From Angiostrongylus vasorum (taxonomy: Eukaryota > Nematoda > Chromadorea > Rhabditida > Metastrongylidae), in NCBI GenBank assembly GCA_018806985.1, contig JADANN010000192.1:1364001-1428000 (forward strand): a DNA stretch of 64,000 nucleotides, written 5' to 3'. The position numbers and the translations under genes are program-made. The notes under the pieces were generated by a model. It worked only from the letters and a program-made list of their open reading frames with translations, was not told where the DNA came from and did no database searches. Of the stretch, positions 31,085-41,432 are shown piece after piece (position 1 is the stretch's first letter; the number at the start of each line of letters is the position of its first letter).

Positions 31085-31985
31085 GGAAAAAAAGTAATAG
31101 CAAAGTAGAAGAACGTAGAAAGAGAAAGAAGAGTAGGTAGTAAATAAAAAAAATGAAGACAGTGTGATTTGCATCACAGCTTCATCTTAACCAGGTTCAA
31201 TGCTGGTTTCTGCTCTCCCTATCAATCCCGTTGTCGGATGACTGCTGATAACAGTGACGACATTGTATTGGGTGAGTTTCTTTCTGTGATCTGCGGTGAA
31301 TTGGAAACTTCACCGTTATGTGCTTTGATCGTGAAACATTGCTTTAGCCTAAACTAGGGTTCAACATCATAAACAGCTTCATTTGATTAGAAAGGGAATG
31401 GCAAGAGCGCTTTGCAATAAATTAAAAAACTTAATCAGAGGGTGCCATAAGTCTAAGCTTAAATCCATGCCCAAGCTTTCTTTGGAAATCCATCAAAGAA
31501 GCTCGTTAGTCTACCTATTCAGAGAAATCAAAACAACGAATCCAGCGAATCGAATTGCTTGTGAGAACATTAAGAACAAGAAAAGACGAAGGACTTACTA
31601 CATTGTGCACATTTTTTCCAAACGAGAAAAAACAATCTTTGTCGCTTTCATTTCCTGGTAGCCGTTTCAGGAATGCCTTTAGCACGTTTTTTTAGCATCA
31701 CTTAATCCAAAGAACGGTAATTTTAAAGCATCCGTTGACTGCGCACGTGGAATCTTGTCGAAAGATAAGGAATGCTGTACGCTTATCCTGATTATCCTTT
31801 ATTTCTCCATTTTTTTAGCAGCATAGTAAGATGCACTTTTGGAAAAGCAAATGAAGAGTCTTGCGGCAAAACTGCTTGCTGTGAAGTAAAGCAACTAAAC
31901 CGGCACACATAGTTGTTTATTCTGACGAAGCTCCCACATATTTGGCCCGGGATTCGATTGGTCACATGTGACCAAGCGAAGAAAA
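31085..31985. other. Non-coding; SINE B trace at 31180-31245
   Basis: A 5' block of SINE family B (cttcatcttaaccaggttca ... gactgctgataacag) lies at about 31180-31260. Beyond it no gene or repeat was recognised; the 92-codon + frame at 31383-31661 is basic and unassigned. Confidence 0.35.
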
Positions 31986-31989
31986 AAGT

Positions 31990-32385
31990 TACTTGGTACT
32001 TGATACTTGAATGGCCCCTTCCTCACTGGTTGTGCGGGCCAGCACAATCCCCATTTTTCGGAGAATTTGCTGGTTAAGCCATGGTGGTTCCCTGGAATCC
32101 CGAGGTCAGCCTGGCCAAAAGTCTGCCCTAGGTCGTCACTACCACACTCAGTCGCAGCCCTTGTGGATCAGAGGGACATTTGCTACCATGCCACTTTGAT
32201 AACAGGACGGTGGTGCATCCTGGTATTGGTTTACTCTTAGCTAGGCTTCCTGATGGAAATGTCGGACTTTTTTTAGCTTGGAAAACTCTGCCGGGGGGAC
32301 GAATCCTCCCGCTGTACAACACAGCCCGACACCCAGGAACACCTCCCAGCCACGATGAGACGGTAAACCGTTGGGAGGAAAGAAA
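31990..32385 (+). repeat. Family F repeat, copy F2 (long form)
   Basis: Begins with tacttggtacttgatacttg, then ggttgtgcgggccagcacaa, the ctggccaaaagtctgcccta block, ttgtggatcagaggga, tcctgatggaaatgtcgg and the cagccacgatgagacgg end. F4 has the same order, giving a unit of about 390 bp. I see no A/B box or coding potential, so its class is unknown. Confidence 0.65.
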
Positions 32386-32719
32386 GAATTTACAAACAAT
32401 AACTTCGATTTGGGAGAATTTTCACCAAAATATTGGAATTGGGTGGGGGGCTTCAGACATTTCAGCCACAACTGCAACTTAGCATGTACAACGACCTAGA
32501 TCTTTCCAGAAAATGATCTATTTTCGTGCAGCGCACAGTAAAGTTTCTGAAAACCTGGTTAATAAGTAGTCATCTTGTACACAATAACTTCATAATTTGA
32601 TGAATGAGCTCCACTATCCTTATTGTTGGATATATTGAAGATCTAGTGAGTATTTTCTGAGGTAGGGAAAAAATGGAACAACTTTTTTAACTTTTAGTGT
32701 TGTATTCTGCTAAGGCTAG

Positions 32720-32995
32720 AGACAGCGCGTGTGGGGCAGTGCTCCGAGGGGGTCTGCAGCACACACGTGGAGTCGTTGCGCGCGACCGTGGACCACCGAG
32801 CCTTCCATGCTTCCGGGGTCGCCAAATTGATGCCAGATTTGTCTGGGAAGCACTGGCTCGATACATCGGTTGGTCACCGCGGGTCATTGTAATGGCCAGA
32901 TATGCATTCAATCACCTCCAAACGATGCTTAATGAAGTCGAATGGATGGCATATCCCTCAGAGATTGATCAACGCCGAAAGCTTTATCCTTTTGA
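32720..32995 (+). mobile_element. SINE family A, copy A11
   Basis: Good copy: A-box region gtgtggggcagtgctcc, B-box region cgtggagtcgttgc, and the tail attgatcaacgccgaaagct. A low-complexity tract begins shortly after its 3' end. Confidence 0.75.
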
Positions 32996-33035
32996 TCACT
33001 ACAAAGATCATCGAGATGATATAACGTTGATGTAA

Positions 33036-33300
33036 TGATGTGTTTAATTATTTACAGATTTATTTAATTACTTATCCATTTAACTATTTATTGATTTATT
33101 TATTGATTTTTTGTTTATTTATTGATTTTTGTTTGTTTATTGATTTCCGATTACTTATTTAATCTTGTCCACTTATTGATTTTTTGTTAATTTGTTGATT
33201 TTTGCCCACTCGTTGATTTTTTGCTTGTTTGTGACTTTTGTTTATTTATTGATTTTTTGTTCATTTATTGATTTTTCCTTATTTGTTGACTTTTTTGATA
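33036..33300. repeat. Low-complexity tandem tract (ttattgatttttt)
   Basis: About 265 bp of imperfect repeats of a 14-20-base unit built on ttattgattttttg, almost entirely T/A/G on the + strand. It follows SINE A11 by about 40 bases and may have grown from a SINE tail. Confidence 0.75.
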
Positions 33301-33792
33301 TACTAATCCGTGTATTAAAAAAATATTTGCCTGTATAAATAAGCTAGAGTTTTCTTTAGAATGCCATAACACCACTATTGAAATTAGTCGACAAGACCCA
33401 GTGGTGTACGCATGACGAAAGATCAGATGCTATAAGAAGTGCTGGTTCACAATCGTTTTTCGGAACTTGTACATCCGAATTATTTACAATATTGAACAAT
33501 AATAGCATAGCAATTGTAGTAATAACAAACCCTTATATGCGGAAACCGATGTAAAGGCTGGTAATGAACGAAAGGAAAACTAGCTAAAACAGCAAGACAA
33601 TGCCTGTGGTTTTGAAGCATGCACCTAGAGACACTAAGCGGGAGTCGAAGAATGTCGATGAACCTCCAGGCATAATTTAAATATTTTGCTGCTGAATAAA
33701 TATTTTTTATTCGATTCACTCGAGGGACTGCCGTCATAGCCGAAAACAGTACTTTAGTCACAATACTACGGATACTTATTCTTTCTTGAATA

Positions 33793-33968
33793 ACCTTACA
33801 CGAGATTGATATATAATCTTTATTCGGCTAACATTTCGACAGTCTCGTTTTCATCACAACCAACGATCCGAGTCGGTGGCGCGATGGCTCTGATGAAGAT
33901 GAGACTGTCGAAATAGCCGAATAAAGATTATATATTGACCTCGTGTAAGCTTGTCAAAGAAAGAATAC
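33793..33968. repeat. PLE terminal-repeat foldback (E6)
   Basis: Left arm acacgagattgatatataatct..cggctaacatttcgacagtctcg is the reverse complement of the right arm (agactgtcgaaatagccgaa..tatattgacctcgtgt). The right arm retains GGCTCTGATGA (33896-33906) and GAAA, but helix III is lost, so the ribozyme is a relic. Confidence 0.6.
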
Positions 33969-34213
33969 ATATTGATTGTTCATAGCAAGGTTAAAGGGAA
34001 GTCGGTTTTGAAATATTACGAATATGATTGTTGCATGATATGAAAGCATATCTCGAAAAACAAGTAAGTATGAACAACCGTGGAGTAAAAAGTACGTCAA
34101 AGCAGTACAGGTAATTCCTGAGAGTATGTTTTCCACTTGAAATAGAAGATACTGGTGTATAGAACATGGTGGATAATACTTCGTCATGTCGGTTGTTTTG
34201 TCTGCACTACACA

Positions 34214-34495
34214 TCAAGGCACACAAAAAAAACACTTCGAATTAATTTTGTGAAGCTGGTTTGTCGGTATGGGACAAATGGTCTTCACGTCTGGTAGAAC
34301 TACTAATACTTTGTAAAGGGCTTCGGTGTCAGTGAATAGAACTGGTTTAAAATTAGGTGGCAAATATTTAGAAGCGCAATGCTTGTGCAGAGAATTGGTG
34401 GTTGGAAATCCTCCAGAAGAATACTGTGGAACCACTTCGTTAGAATATCTGTACACCAATAATGAATCTGTGTAGGGAGACCATAGATGAATCAT
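34214..34495 (-). CDS. Unassigned coding-like frame
   Basis: A minus-strand frame of 93 codons with coding-like composition (blocks such as LPPNFKPVLFTDTEALYKV). Within it cctacacag (near 34470) would be a good acceptor. No domain is recognised and no partner exon was found. It could be an exon of a decayed gene. Confidence 0.25.
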   Translation of the reverse strand: MIHLWSPYTDSLLVYRYSNEVVPQYSSGGFPTTNSLHKHCASKYLPPNFKPVLFTDTEALYKVLVVLPDVKTICPIPTNQLHKINSKCFFCVP

Positions 34496-34789
34496 AATGG
34501 GCCCAGTTTATAGTGCTCATATCGCTATAGGTACTTGCCATTTTCACGACGAAGCTGGTTTTTTTGGTAACTGGCAACAATTTCTCAATCAGTGCAGATT
34601 TTCAGGAATTTCGCACTGATAAGCTCATACAATAGACCTCGATTTGTTGCCATAATCGCATATATAATCTTTATAGAATGAGCTTTCAAATCTAAATATG
34701 TTCAAGACCGAAACTGTCGAGGAATCGACAACGAAACTTAAGGTTTTAAAAATTCGATGCTTTCTTGTTAAGCACACTGCGGTTGTTAA

Positions 34790-35072
34790 AAAGCTAAAGA
34801 TAAAGTTCTCGGCGTTGATCAATCCCTGAGGGATGCGCCATGCATTCGACTTCATTAAGTATCGTTAGAGGTAATTGAATGCACATCTGGCCTTTCCAGT
34901 GACTCGCGGTGGCCTAGCGATGTATCGAGCCAGTGCCTCTATCCTCCCAGACAAGTCTGGTAGCAATTTGCCGACCCCGGAGGGATGGAAGGCTTGGTGG
35001 GCCATGGGCGCCGGGATCGATTCCACGTGTGTGTTGGAGGGCGCCTCCGACCAGTGGGTCACACGCGGCCCT
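34790..35072 (-). mobile_element. SINE family A, copy A12
   Basis: Well-preserved reverse copy: tgatcaatccctgagggatg, cctcccagacaagtctggta, ggaggg/gatggaaggcttgg, B-box reverse gggatcgattccac and A-box reverse ccagtgggtcaca. Confidence 0.8.
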
Positions 35073-35400
35073 GAGGTTCTTACTAAGTATTTATTCGCAA
35101 TAGCATAGCTGACTTTTTCGGGATGTTTCAGCTTCTTCAGAGGATGGACAGGTCAATCGGGAAACGTAGAGTTCACTCGCATTGGCAACAAAGTAGGTTC
35201 TTCTCACACTCACCACTTCCTATGTACTCTCCACAGAGTATTCAATGTAGGGAACAACGGCATCACATGGATAGGTCTGTCTAACATTAAAATATGTCCT
35301 AAACACGATGTGAGATCAGGCGTCATTACGAGCCACTCCTCCCTACTGTTCATTTTCAGATTATTGGAATTCTTTATTCTTTTTCTTACATCTTATTCCT
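35072..35400 (+). repeat. Dispersed repeat G, copy 1
   Basis: Diverged but collinear with 41085-41430: both contain actaagtatttattcrcaa, ctgac..t.cgggatrttt, cagargatgg.acaggtcaa, cacatggataggt/cacatggaaaggt and the gatgtga..ag.cgt block, ending in a T-rich tract. The two copies are in the same orientation and flank the RTE-B/PLE/RTE-C block. Confidence 0.5.
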
Positions 35401-35424
35401 ACATCTTATTCTTACAGAACTATT

Positions 35425-36750
35425 TCGATCTTAATAAATCCCAGTTTATGGCGGTTTTGGGACTTTTGAATTTATTGACTACTTCTCCTACCCGTGAAAA
35501 ATGACATCTTACACGGAGGAGGCGTTGGCCTGATCTAGTGCAGAAATTCAGGACAACAGTGATGTAGATTAAATAAAGCCTTTGATTTACTATGGTGTGA
35601 TCACTTTCCCTATGCTGCTCTCCATGAAGAGACTTCCACATCCAGTGCTGAGAGTAAGGCTTCTGGATCATGATAAACTCAAACAGCAGCTCACACTGGT
35701 CATTCCTTTCTAATCCGTGGATACCAATGTGAAGTTCATCAGACGTTCTTCTGGCTCCAATCTTAGCGTTAAAATTTCCAATGATGACCTTGAAGAATGT
35801 ATGGTCTTCTCTGTGGAACTTCTCCAGAACGCTTTATCTTCTTCTTCGTCATAGTTTGATGTCGGCGTGTAAACGACGAGGATTGTCAAAAGCCGCTATT
35901 GATCCACATCTTTTTTAATCGTAAATGTACGATTCGGGTTGTAAGCTGTTCAAATGAATCAATGTTCATGGGCAAACTCGTGTTGACGAGAACGCCGACG
36001 CCGCCAACACCTTTACTGTCGCATGTTCCGAGGAACAGTTCCTCTCCGGTGTCATAGACGGCGTTGAACGGGTAGCGTCTTGTTGCCTTAACCAGTCCGA
36101 TGACGTCGTACCTTATCCCATATGCCTGCGTGATCTAGTTCTCTATCGAGGGCTCAGATGCAAGTGTGCGTGCATTGTAAGTACACATCGTCACCTTAGT
36201 CATTCGAGAGTTATAGAGCTGGAATGGCCCTGAAATTTTAGCAGCTTTCCGTACTCCACCTAGCTAACGCTGCCGTATCGGAGGCCCTTTCGGAGTCAGG
36301 GCAATGAGATCCGTTTGGTTTATTGTGTTCAGTCTTTAATACCCACAGCTTGCTGAGCTCTGAGCGTAGAGGCTGAGTGTATTCACAGGTAGCTTGCCAT
36401 TCTCTTCCAGGATAGACGGGGAGTTATTTGTTGGAGGCGACTCCTAACAGCTTCCCATATAACTGTCAGTCACTTGACTGCAGTATTCGGCAGAACTGAT
36501 TCGTAGAATACAATCCGCATTAATGAGACCACATCTGTGTACGCATGCATGAGTAAGTCCACGTAAATACAGAACGTATGTGCCAACTCAGTGCAGCAGA
36601 AACAGGGAGTCCATCCTCTGGATCCATCTTTGTCTTAGGGAAGAGTAAGGTTGCTTTTGCCCAGCGACTAACCCATATCCGCCACCTGGGGATGCTCTAT
36701 ATTGCCTCGTAACTAACCGGCATGAGATCCCTTTATGAGAGAGATCCATG
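35425..36750 (-). mobile_element. RTE-clade retrotransposon, copy B (5' part only)
   Basis: Matches RTE copy A from the linker (29437) through the endonuclease and into the 5' region (36300-36750 corresponds to about 30640-31080). The catalytic GDFN motif is changed to GNFN near 35775-35790, and frames are broken. Only the 5' part is present; the RT half is absent, the reverse of normal 5' truncation of LINEs. Confidence 0.75.
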
Positions 36751-36943
36751 AAGTGATCGTATTTACAAATTTTATACAATGCCCTTTAAAATCTGAACAT
36801 GTTCAAGATCGAAACTATTAGGGAGATCTCTTAATAACGCAAAAGACCGATTTTGTATAAACCTCGGCATAGATAGTTGATATATTTGTTTATATGGTCT
36901 TATAAACTGATGTACTTTTGCTGATGCGAGGTTAGTACACGTC

Positions 36944-36975
36944 TTCGTTGTCGTTGTCGTTGTCGTTGATGTTGT
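36944..36975 (+). repeat. (gtcgtt)n microsatellite in the PLE arm
   Basis: Several units of gttgtc/gtcgtt in the left arm; the right arm has the shorter counterpart cagcgacaacgacaacg. The difference in copy number shows slippage after the arms separated. Confidence 0.6.
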
Positions 36976-36983
36976 TGGTCGAT

Positions 36984-37019
36984 GGCTGACGTTTCGGCGA
37001 TTTCGCCTTCCTCAGAGCC
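36984..37019 (-). ncRNA. Hammerhead-ribozyme-like motif, PLE-1 left arm
   Basis: Read on the minus strand: helix I GGCT, CTGAGGA, one extra A, helix II GGCG-AAAT-CGCC, GAAA, then ACGT with cleavage-site C and AGCC. Helix I GGCU/AGCC (4 bp) and helix II (4 bp) are fully paired, and ACGU is self-complementary as in dimeric hammerheads of PLEs. This is the most complete candidate in the window, though no activity can be shown from sequence. Confidence 0.6.
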
Positions 37020-37320
37020 TGCACGTATTTTATATAAGAACAATTCAATTATTCGGTGCAAAAAAAGGCTAAAGTATTAACGAAGATCGAACTTTTAAAT
37101 AGACGTCGTATTGATCAGAAAGGCTACTCACCGTGATGTTACGAGTGGACTGGCCCACGTGTTGTTCACGTAGGGTCGCGAGCGAAACACACGCAGGCGT
37201 CAAAATATCATTTTGAAATAGGGTTGGCCATGGGGACAGCGTTTAGCACCAAGCCTTTCCATCGCTTTCATGTTTAAGGTGGAAGCTCCAGTTCTCGATC
37301 ACGGACCCTTACTCTAGTGT

Positions 37321-37584
37321 CGATACGCAGACAACTGCTTTATCGTCTGCTCCACACAAGAACAGATGGATGAGTGCTTTGAATTGCTAAACCGACAGTA
37401 TATAAAATTTACACGGAAAAAACCAACCTAAAACTGGCTTCCATTCCTAAACATCCCAATAAAACACTCAGAAAGTGGCTATATAACGAAATGCAAGCCA
37501 AATAGTAAGAACATACTAGTTCACCACCTCTCCTCTCATCCTTCACACATGAAAAAAGCACTTATCAAAAAAGATGTACCGTAG
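37321..37584 (+). pseudogene. PLE-1 reverse transcriptase remnant
   Basis: Begins RYADNCFIVCSTQEQMDECF, the PLE RT catalytic motif with YADN in place of YADD (second aspartate lost, 37333-37335), continues FELLNRQYIKFTRKK, has an in-frame stop at 37429-37431, then NWLPFLNIPI and SKNILVHHLSSHPSHMK, blocks that follow the palm in PLE polyproteins. Stop at 37582-37584. Upstream fingers are not recognisable. Confidence 0.75.
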
Positions 37585-37883
37585 GGCTAAAAATGTGGGC
37601 ACAGGAGAAGAGGAAAGGAAGGAATCGTAAAACCTGGCACGAAAAATTGCCATTTCCAATGGCTACGACGTAGAAGCCACTCGGGTTAGACAAAAAATGT
37701 AGGGTAGTTCCCCAAAATAATGTCTCGGACGTAAGTAAGATCCTTTTAAGCTACCCTTCATATCAAATGAAGTAGCTTACGCCATTAAGAGATGCCTAAG
37801 AAGAAGTGGTCTTTAAAATTATGTAACGATTATTGACATCCCACCCAGTACTCTACGCCGTCAGTTAGTTCGCAACCGTCTCT

Positions 37884-38120
37884 ATGATCGTTTGTGCAGC
37901 TCAAAAAAACTGTATGATCTGTCGTAACGGGAGAGACGGGGATTGCGTGAGTTCAGGTATAATACATTTGATCTCATGTAACGTATGCGGTGAGGAATAT
38001 ATCGGGGAAACGGGTAGACCACTTTGTGTCCGCATGGAGGAACATCTTGATGGGAGAGTTAAAATTCGTCAAAACACTCCTCTAGGTACGCATAGAGCAC
38101 AAAAAGCACAACGGCGATGA
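37884..38120 (+). pseudogene. PLE-1 GIY-YIG endonuclease domain
   Basis: The 78-codon frame has the linker cysteines NCMICRN..DGDC, then IIHLISCNVCGEEYIGETGR and LCVRMEEHLDG. These are the GIY-YIG-type core (YIG with the following catalytic R) and the downstream R..EH of PLE endonucleases. The preceding RNRLYDRLC block (about 37874-37899) is in another frame, so one frameshift separates them. In a live element this domain cuts target DNA for retrotransposition. Confidence 0.8.
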
Positions 38121-38496
38121 TTTTGCAGTGATAGATCTTAGCGCAGGAATCGAAAACATCAACGTGCAAAACTAGAGGGAGTTTTGGATAAATTTTTAAA
38201 AATCGAAAGATGAACCGGAAAGACGAGTGCCTCACTATCATACGTGACCTGGCGCTCTATTTCAAAATGATATTTTGACCCCGAGGTGTGTCTTGCTCGC
38301 GACCCCACGTGAACAACACGTGGGCCAGTCCCACTCGTAACATCACGTTGAGTAGCCTTTCTGTTCAAAATGGCGTAAAACTACATTTGACCGTAGCATC
38401 CTAACCCACCATCTGTTTAAAAGTTTGACCTTCACTAATTCTTTAGCCTTTTCTTCCACCGAATAATTAAAGCATTCTAGTATAAAATACGTCCAT

Positions 38497-38530
38497 GCTC
38501 TGAGGAAGGCGAAATCGCCGAAACGTCAGC
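38497..38530 (+). ncRNA. Hammerhead-ribozyme-like motif, PLE-1 right arm
   Basis: Helix I GCT (38497-38499) pairs with AGC (38528-38530). CTGAGGA at 38500-38506, one extra A, helix II GGCG-AAAT-CGCC (38508-38519), GAAA (38520-38523), ACGT (38523-38526), cleavage-site C at 38527. Same core as the left-arm copy in inverse orientation, with a slightly weaker helix I. Confidence 0.6.
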
Positions 38531-38742
38531 CATCGACCAACAACAGCGACAACGACAACGAAGGCCTATACCAACCTCGCATCAGCAAAAGAAGATCAGT
38601 TTATAAGATCATATAAATAAATATATTAGGCAGTTGACCACAACACTTATCGTAGTATCACGTGGTAGTCCCGTTGATCGCCGAGTGACTCGAGCGGGCG
38701 CCAAGAAACCTTCCATTTTTCCTTGGAGCGTGTCATAATTTC

Positions 38743-38946
38743 CTAATCTAGATAGACACCGCTGGAGTGTTCGGAAATATTCTCCTCATGGACATCATTT
38801 TTTGTAAGATTTGGTCGAAGACCAATCGTTCCACAAGCTTTATCAAAGTCGGTAAACATTCGTTCCATGTGGCTAATACTTGGTGTTAAAAGAGCGACGC
38901 CGTCAATAAAACGAAGATAGTGCAATTGGCAACCACCGATTTTCAC
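38743..38946 (-). pseudogene. RTE copy C reverse transcriptase segment
   Basis: Frame with HYLRFIDGVALL in place of the FADD catalytic motif and TIGLRPNLTKN after it. The loss of the catalytic aspartates means an inactive RT. Confidence 0.7.
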
Positions 38947-39168
38947 CCCATGTTATCCCCTTCCAATGCTCGCATGGCGTTCGAGAGAGTGGTGGTAAAT
39001 AATTTTGGCGAGATGGTATCGCCTTGTCTAACCCTTCTTTTTGATGTCGATTTTAACACCGTTGTAGAACGGTGATATCTTAGTTGTGAATTTTTTTGTA
39101 CAGCTCATGAAGAATTTTTATATTCTGAGTAGGGACTTCCTGACTATCAACGGCTTCCACGACTGTTT

Positions 39169-39612
39169 CTATGCTTCCATCTCACTTGAGTCAAAGACCC
39201 TCTCTAAATCGATAAAAGTGGGACAGAGCGGTCTTTTGTACTCTCGCGTTACTTTAATGAGTCTTGTTATCGTGTGGATGTGGTCCATCGCACTAATTCC
39301 TTTTCGAAACCCCTGCTTGCTCACATAGCTGCCCTTCGCCCAGTGTTCTCTCTGTTGGGGTGACTCGAGTGAAAAGTTAGCATACGACAGGCAACAAGCA
39401 GATTGAGCGATAGTTGCCGATATCATGGAGGCCACCATTCTTGAACAACGGCACGGTCTTGTTGGGCTTCCACTGAGTAGGGAACTTGCATTCAGACAGG
39501 TAACCTGTGAGGGAGCTAAGGCACTTTGTTCACGAGGACTGGCGGATAGTTTTTCAAGTGTTCTAATCTTATCCTGTCGGGACCTGAAGCTGTTCGATTT
39601 TTTCACCGACAA
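39169..39612 (-). pseudogene. RTE copy C RT N-terminal segment
   Basis: A 147-codon minus frame covering the same stretch as 28545-28971 of copy A. Only its end reads as RT: FRKGISAMDHIHTITRLIKV, FIDLERVFDSSE. The earlier part is out of frame. Confidence 0.6.
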
Positions 39613-40424
39613 AATGGCACGTCAGATTTCGGAAGGGAGAACTGGTGGTACAACATATCCATCCTCCTTTAATTCATATAACGGAAGTTGGACATGGCTA
39701 TCGAGGAAATCTGAGTAGTATTCGTGAATGATTTTCTCCATTTGCCTTTCTGGACGCTGTAACTGTTCTGTTTGGGCGTCGAAGTGCAATCATCTTGGCC
39801 TCATAATTGGCAAAGCTTCGGTGGACAATGCGAATGCTTTTCCCAGCCTCTGCAGCTTCAACCATAACTGCTGCTCTTCTCTCTTTAAGATGTTCTTTTA
39901 TCGACTGTCTGCATTCTTTTGCAAGTTCGGACGTTAGTTCGCGGTTGCCTGCAGCTCTTGCGATTCCACACTGCTGTATCAGCTCGAGTGTTTCTGGAGA
40001 CAGACGTCTCTTGGTGACTTTCGAGCTCTCCGCTTTCATAGCGCTAACGTGACGATGTTGAATGAATCAATCGTGTTCGGCGTCATTGTTATCGACAACG
40101 GCATCCTCCCAACAACCGACTAGTGAATTGAATAAGTCCCACTTTATGGTGGTTCTGGGACTTCGTTTTCTGAATTTGGCGGCTTTTTCTTCTTTCTGCG
40201 GGAAATGAAATTTTGCTCGAAAGAGGCGATGTTCTGATCCCGTGTAGAGTTTTGGGATAACAGTGACATCGACAAGGTAAAGCCTACGATTTGCTGTGGT
40301 GTGGTCTATTTCGTTATGACACTCTTCACTGGGAGACTCACACGCCCAGAATTGAGGGTGGGGCTTCTGGAATTGGGAGTTGCCACGGATGGTCTTGGTT
40401 GTCATGATAAACTCAGACAGCTGC

Positions 40425-40869
40425 TCACCCCTGCTCGCTCCTTTCTAATCCGTGGGTCCTACCGTGAGGTTGTTCTTGGTCCAATCTTGGCGTTGAAATC
40501 TCTGTTGATGACTTTGAAGAATGTATGATCTTCTCTGCAGAACTTCTCCAACTCCATTTAAACGCTTCGACTTCTTCTTCGTCATAGTTTGATGCCGGCG
40601 CGTAAACGACGAAGATAGTCAAAGTCGGTATTGATCCACGACTTTTTAATCGTTAACCTCCGATTCGGTTTGTTAGTTGTTCGAATGAAACAATGTTCAT
40701 GGACAAATTCGTATTGACGAGAACACCAAAGCCGCAGACTCCTCCACTGTCGCATGTTTCCAGGAACAGTTCCCTCTCCGGTGTCATAGACGGCGTTGAA
40801 AGGGTGGCGTCGTCTCGTCTCGGCCAGGCCGATGACGTCGTACCTTATCCTTCTTGCTTGCATGATCAA
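40425..40869 (-). pseudogene. RTE copy C endonuclease remnant
   Basis: Frames 40425-40622 ([17 protein letters not shown]) and 40582-40869 ([20 protein letters not shown]) cover the endonuclease, with a frameshift between. The second carries the catalytic-type AETRR block at the start of APE-type endonucleases. Confidence 0.7.
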
Positions 40870-41084
40870 GTCATCTATCGAGGACTCGGATGCAAGTGTG
40901 CGTCACTGTGGGTATTGATCGTCGCCTTAGTTCTTTGCGATCTAGGCAGCTTAGAATGGTCCTGAGATTTTAGCAGCCTCTCCGTACTTGTCCTTCCCAA
41001 CGCTTCCGAATCGGCGGCGCTTTCAGGGTCTGAGGAATGAGGTCCGTTTCTTTTACGGTGTTTAACTTTTTTTGATTTAAAGTA

Positions 41085-41430
41085 GCTACTAAGTAGTATT
41101 TATTCACAAAGGCTGACATTCCGGGATATTTCACCCTTGTCAGAAGATGGGATAGGTCAAATTGACGGCAATTATGTCAATCAAATACGTCCATGGCCCC
41201 AACGGAAAAAATCACGCAACCTAGATTTTGGTTGAGTTAGTAACAAAATAGATTCTTTGAACATTCACAGCTTTCTACGAGTCTACCACTGAGTATCTGA
41301 CGTGAAAAACAACCGCACAAAGTTCACATGGAAAGGTGATGTGAAAGCGTAATGTGTAATGTGATAACGAGGCATCCCTACCTGAGGTTCATCTTTGCAT
41401 TTTTAAAATTTCTTACCCTATTTTTCATAC
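41085..41430 (+). repeat. Dispersed repeat G, copy 2
   Basis: Collinear partner of 35072-35400 with an extra segment around 41165-41210. It abuts RTE copy C on one side and SINE D3 on the other. Confidence 0.5.
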
Positions 41431-41432
41431 AG

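Larger units (their letters stand above)
36865..38640 (+). mobile_element. Penelope-like element PLE-1 with inverted terminal arms
   Basis: The coding remnants (RT 37321-37584; GIY-YIG 37884-38120) read on +. They are enclosed by inverted arms of about 350-400 bp: left 36865-37225 (cttataaactgatgtac, gcgaggtta, gacgtttcggcgatttcg, cccacgtgttgttcacgt, tcaaaatatcattttgaaatag), right 38250-38640 (the reverse complement of each block). PLEs encode an RT related to telomerase and a GIY-YIG endonuclease and commonly show terminal or inverted pseudo-LTR arrangements. The 5' half of the RT is missing and the frames are interrupted, so this copy is dead. Confidence 0.75.
38645..41075 (-). mobile_element. 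RTE-clade retrotransposon, copy C (broken)
   Basis: Collinear with copy A from about 26640 to 30640, but with an internal deletion (the A segment 26705-27235 is missing near 38735) and without the two insertions found in A. The RT catalytic FADD is changed to FIDG (38743-38946), and the endonuclease GDFN reads RDFN near 40480-40495. The endonuclease start with the GLAETRR block is at 40582-40869. It gives the empty-site reference for the insertions in copy A. Confidence 0.8.

Noticed and set aside
35072..41430. Repeat G pair as LTRs of one LTR retrotransposon.
   Set aside because: The copies are strongly diverged, lack TG...CA ends and target-site duplications that I can see, and the interior is made of independent RTE and PLE copies.
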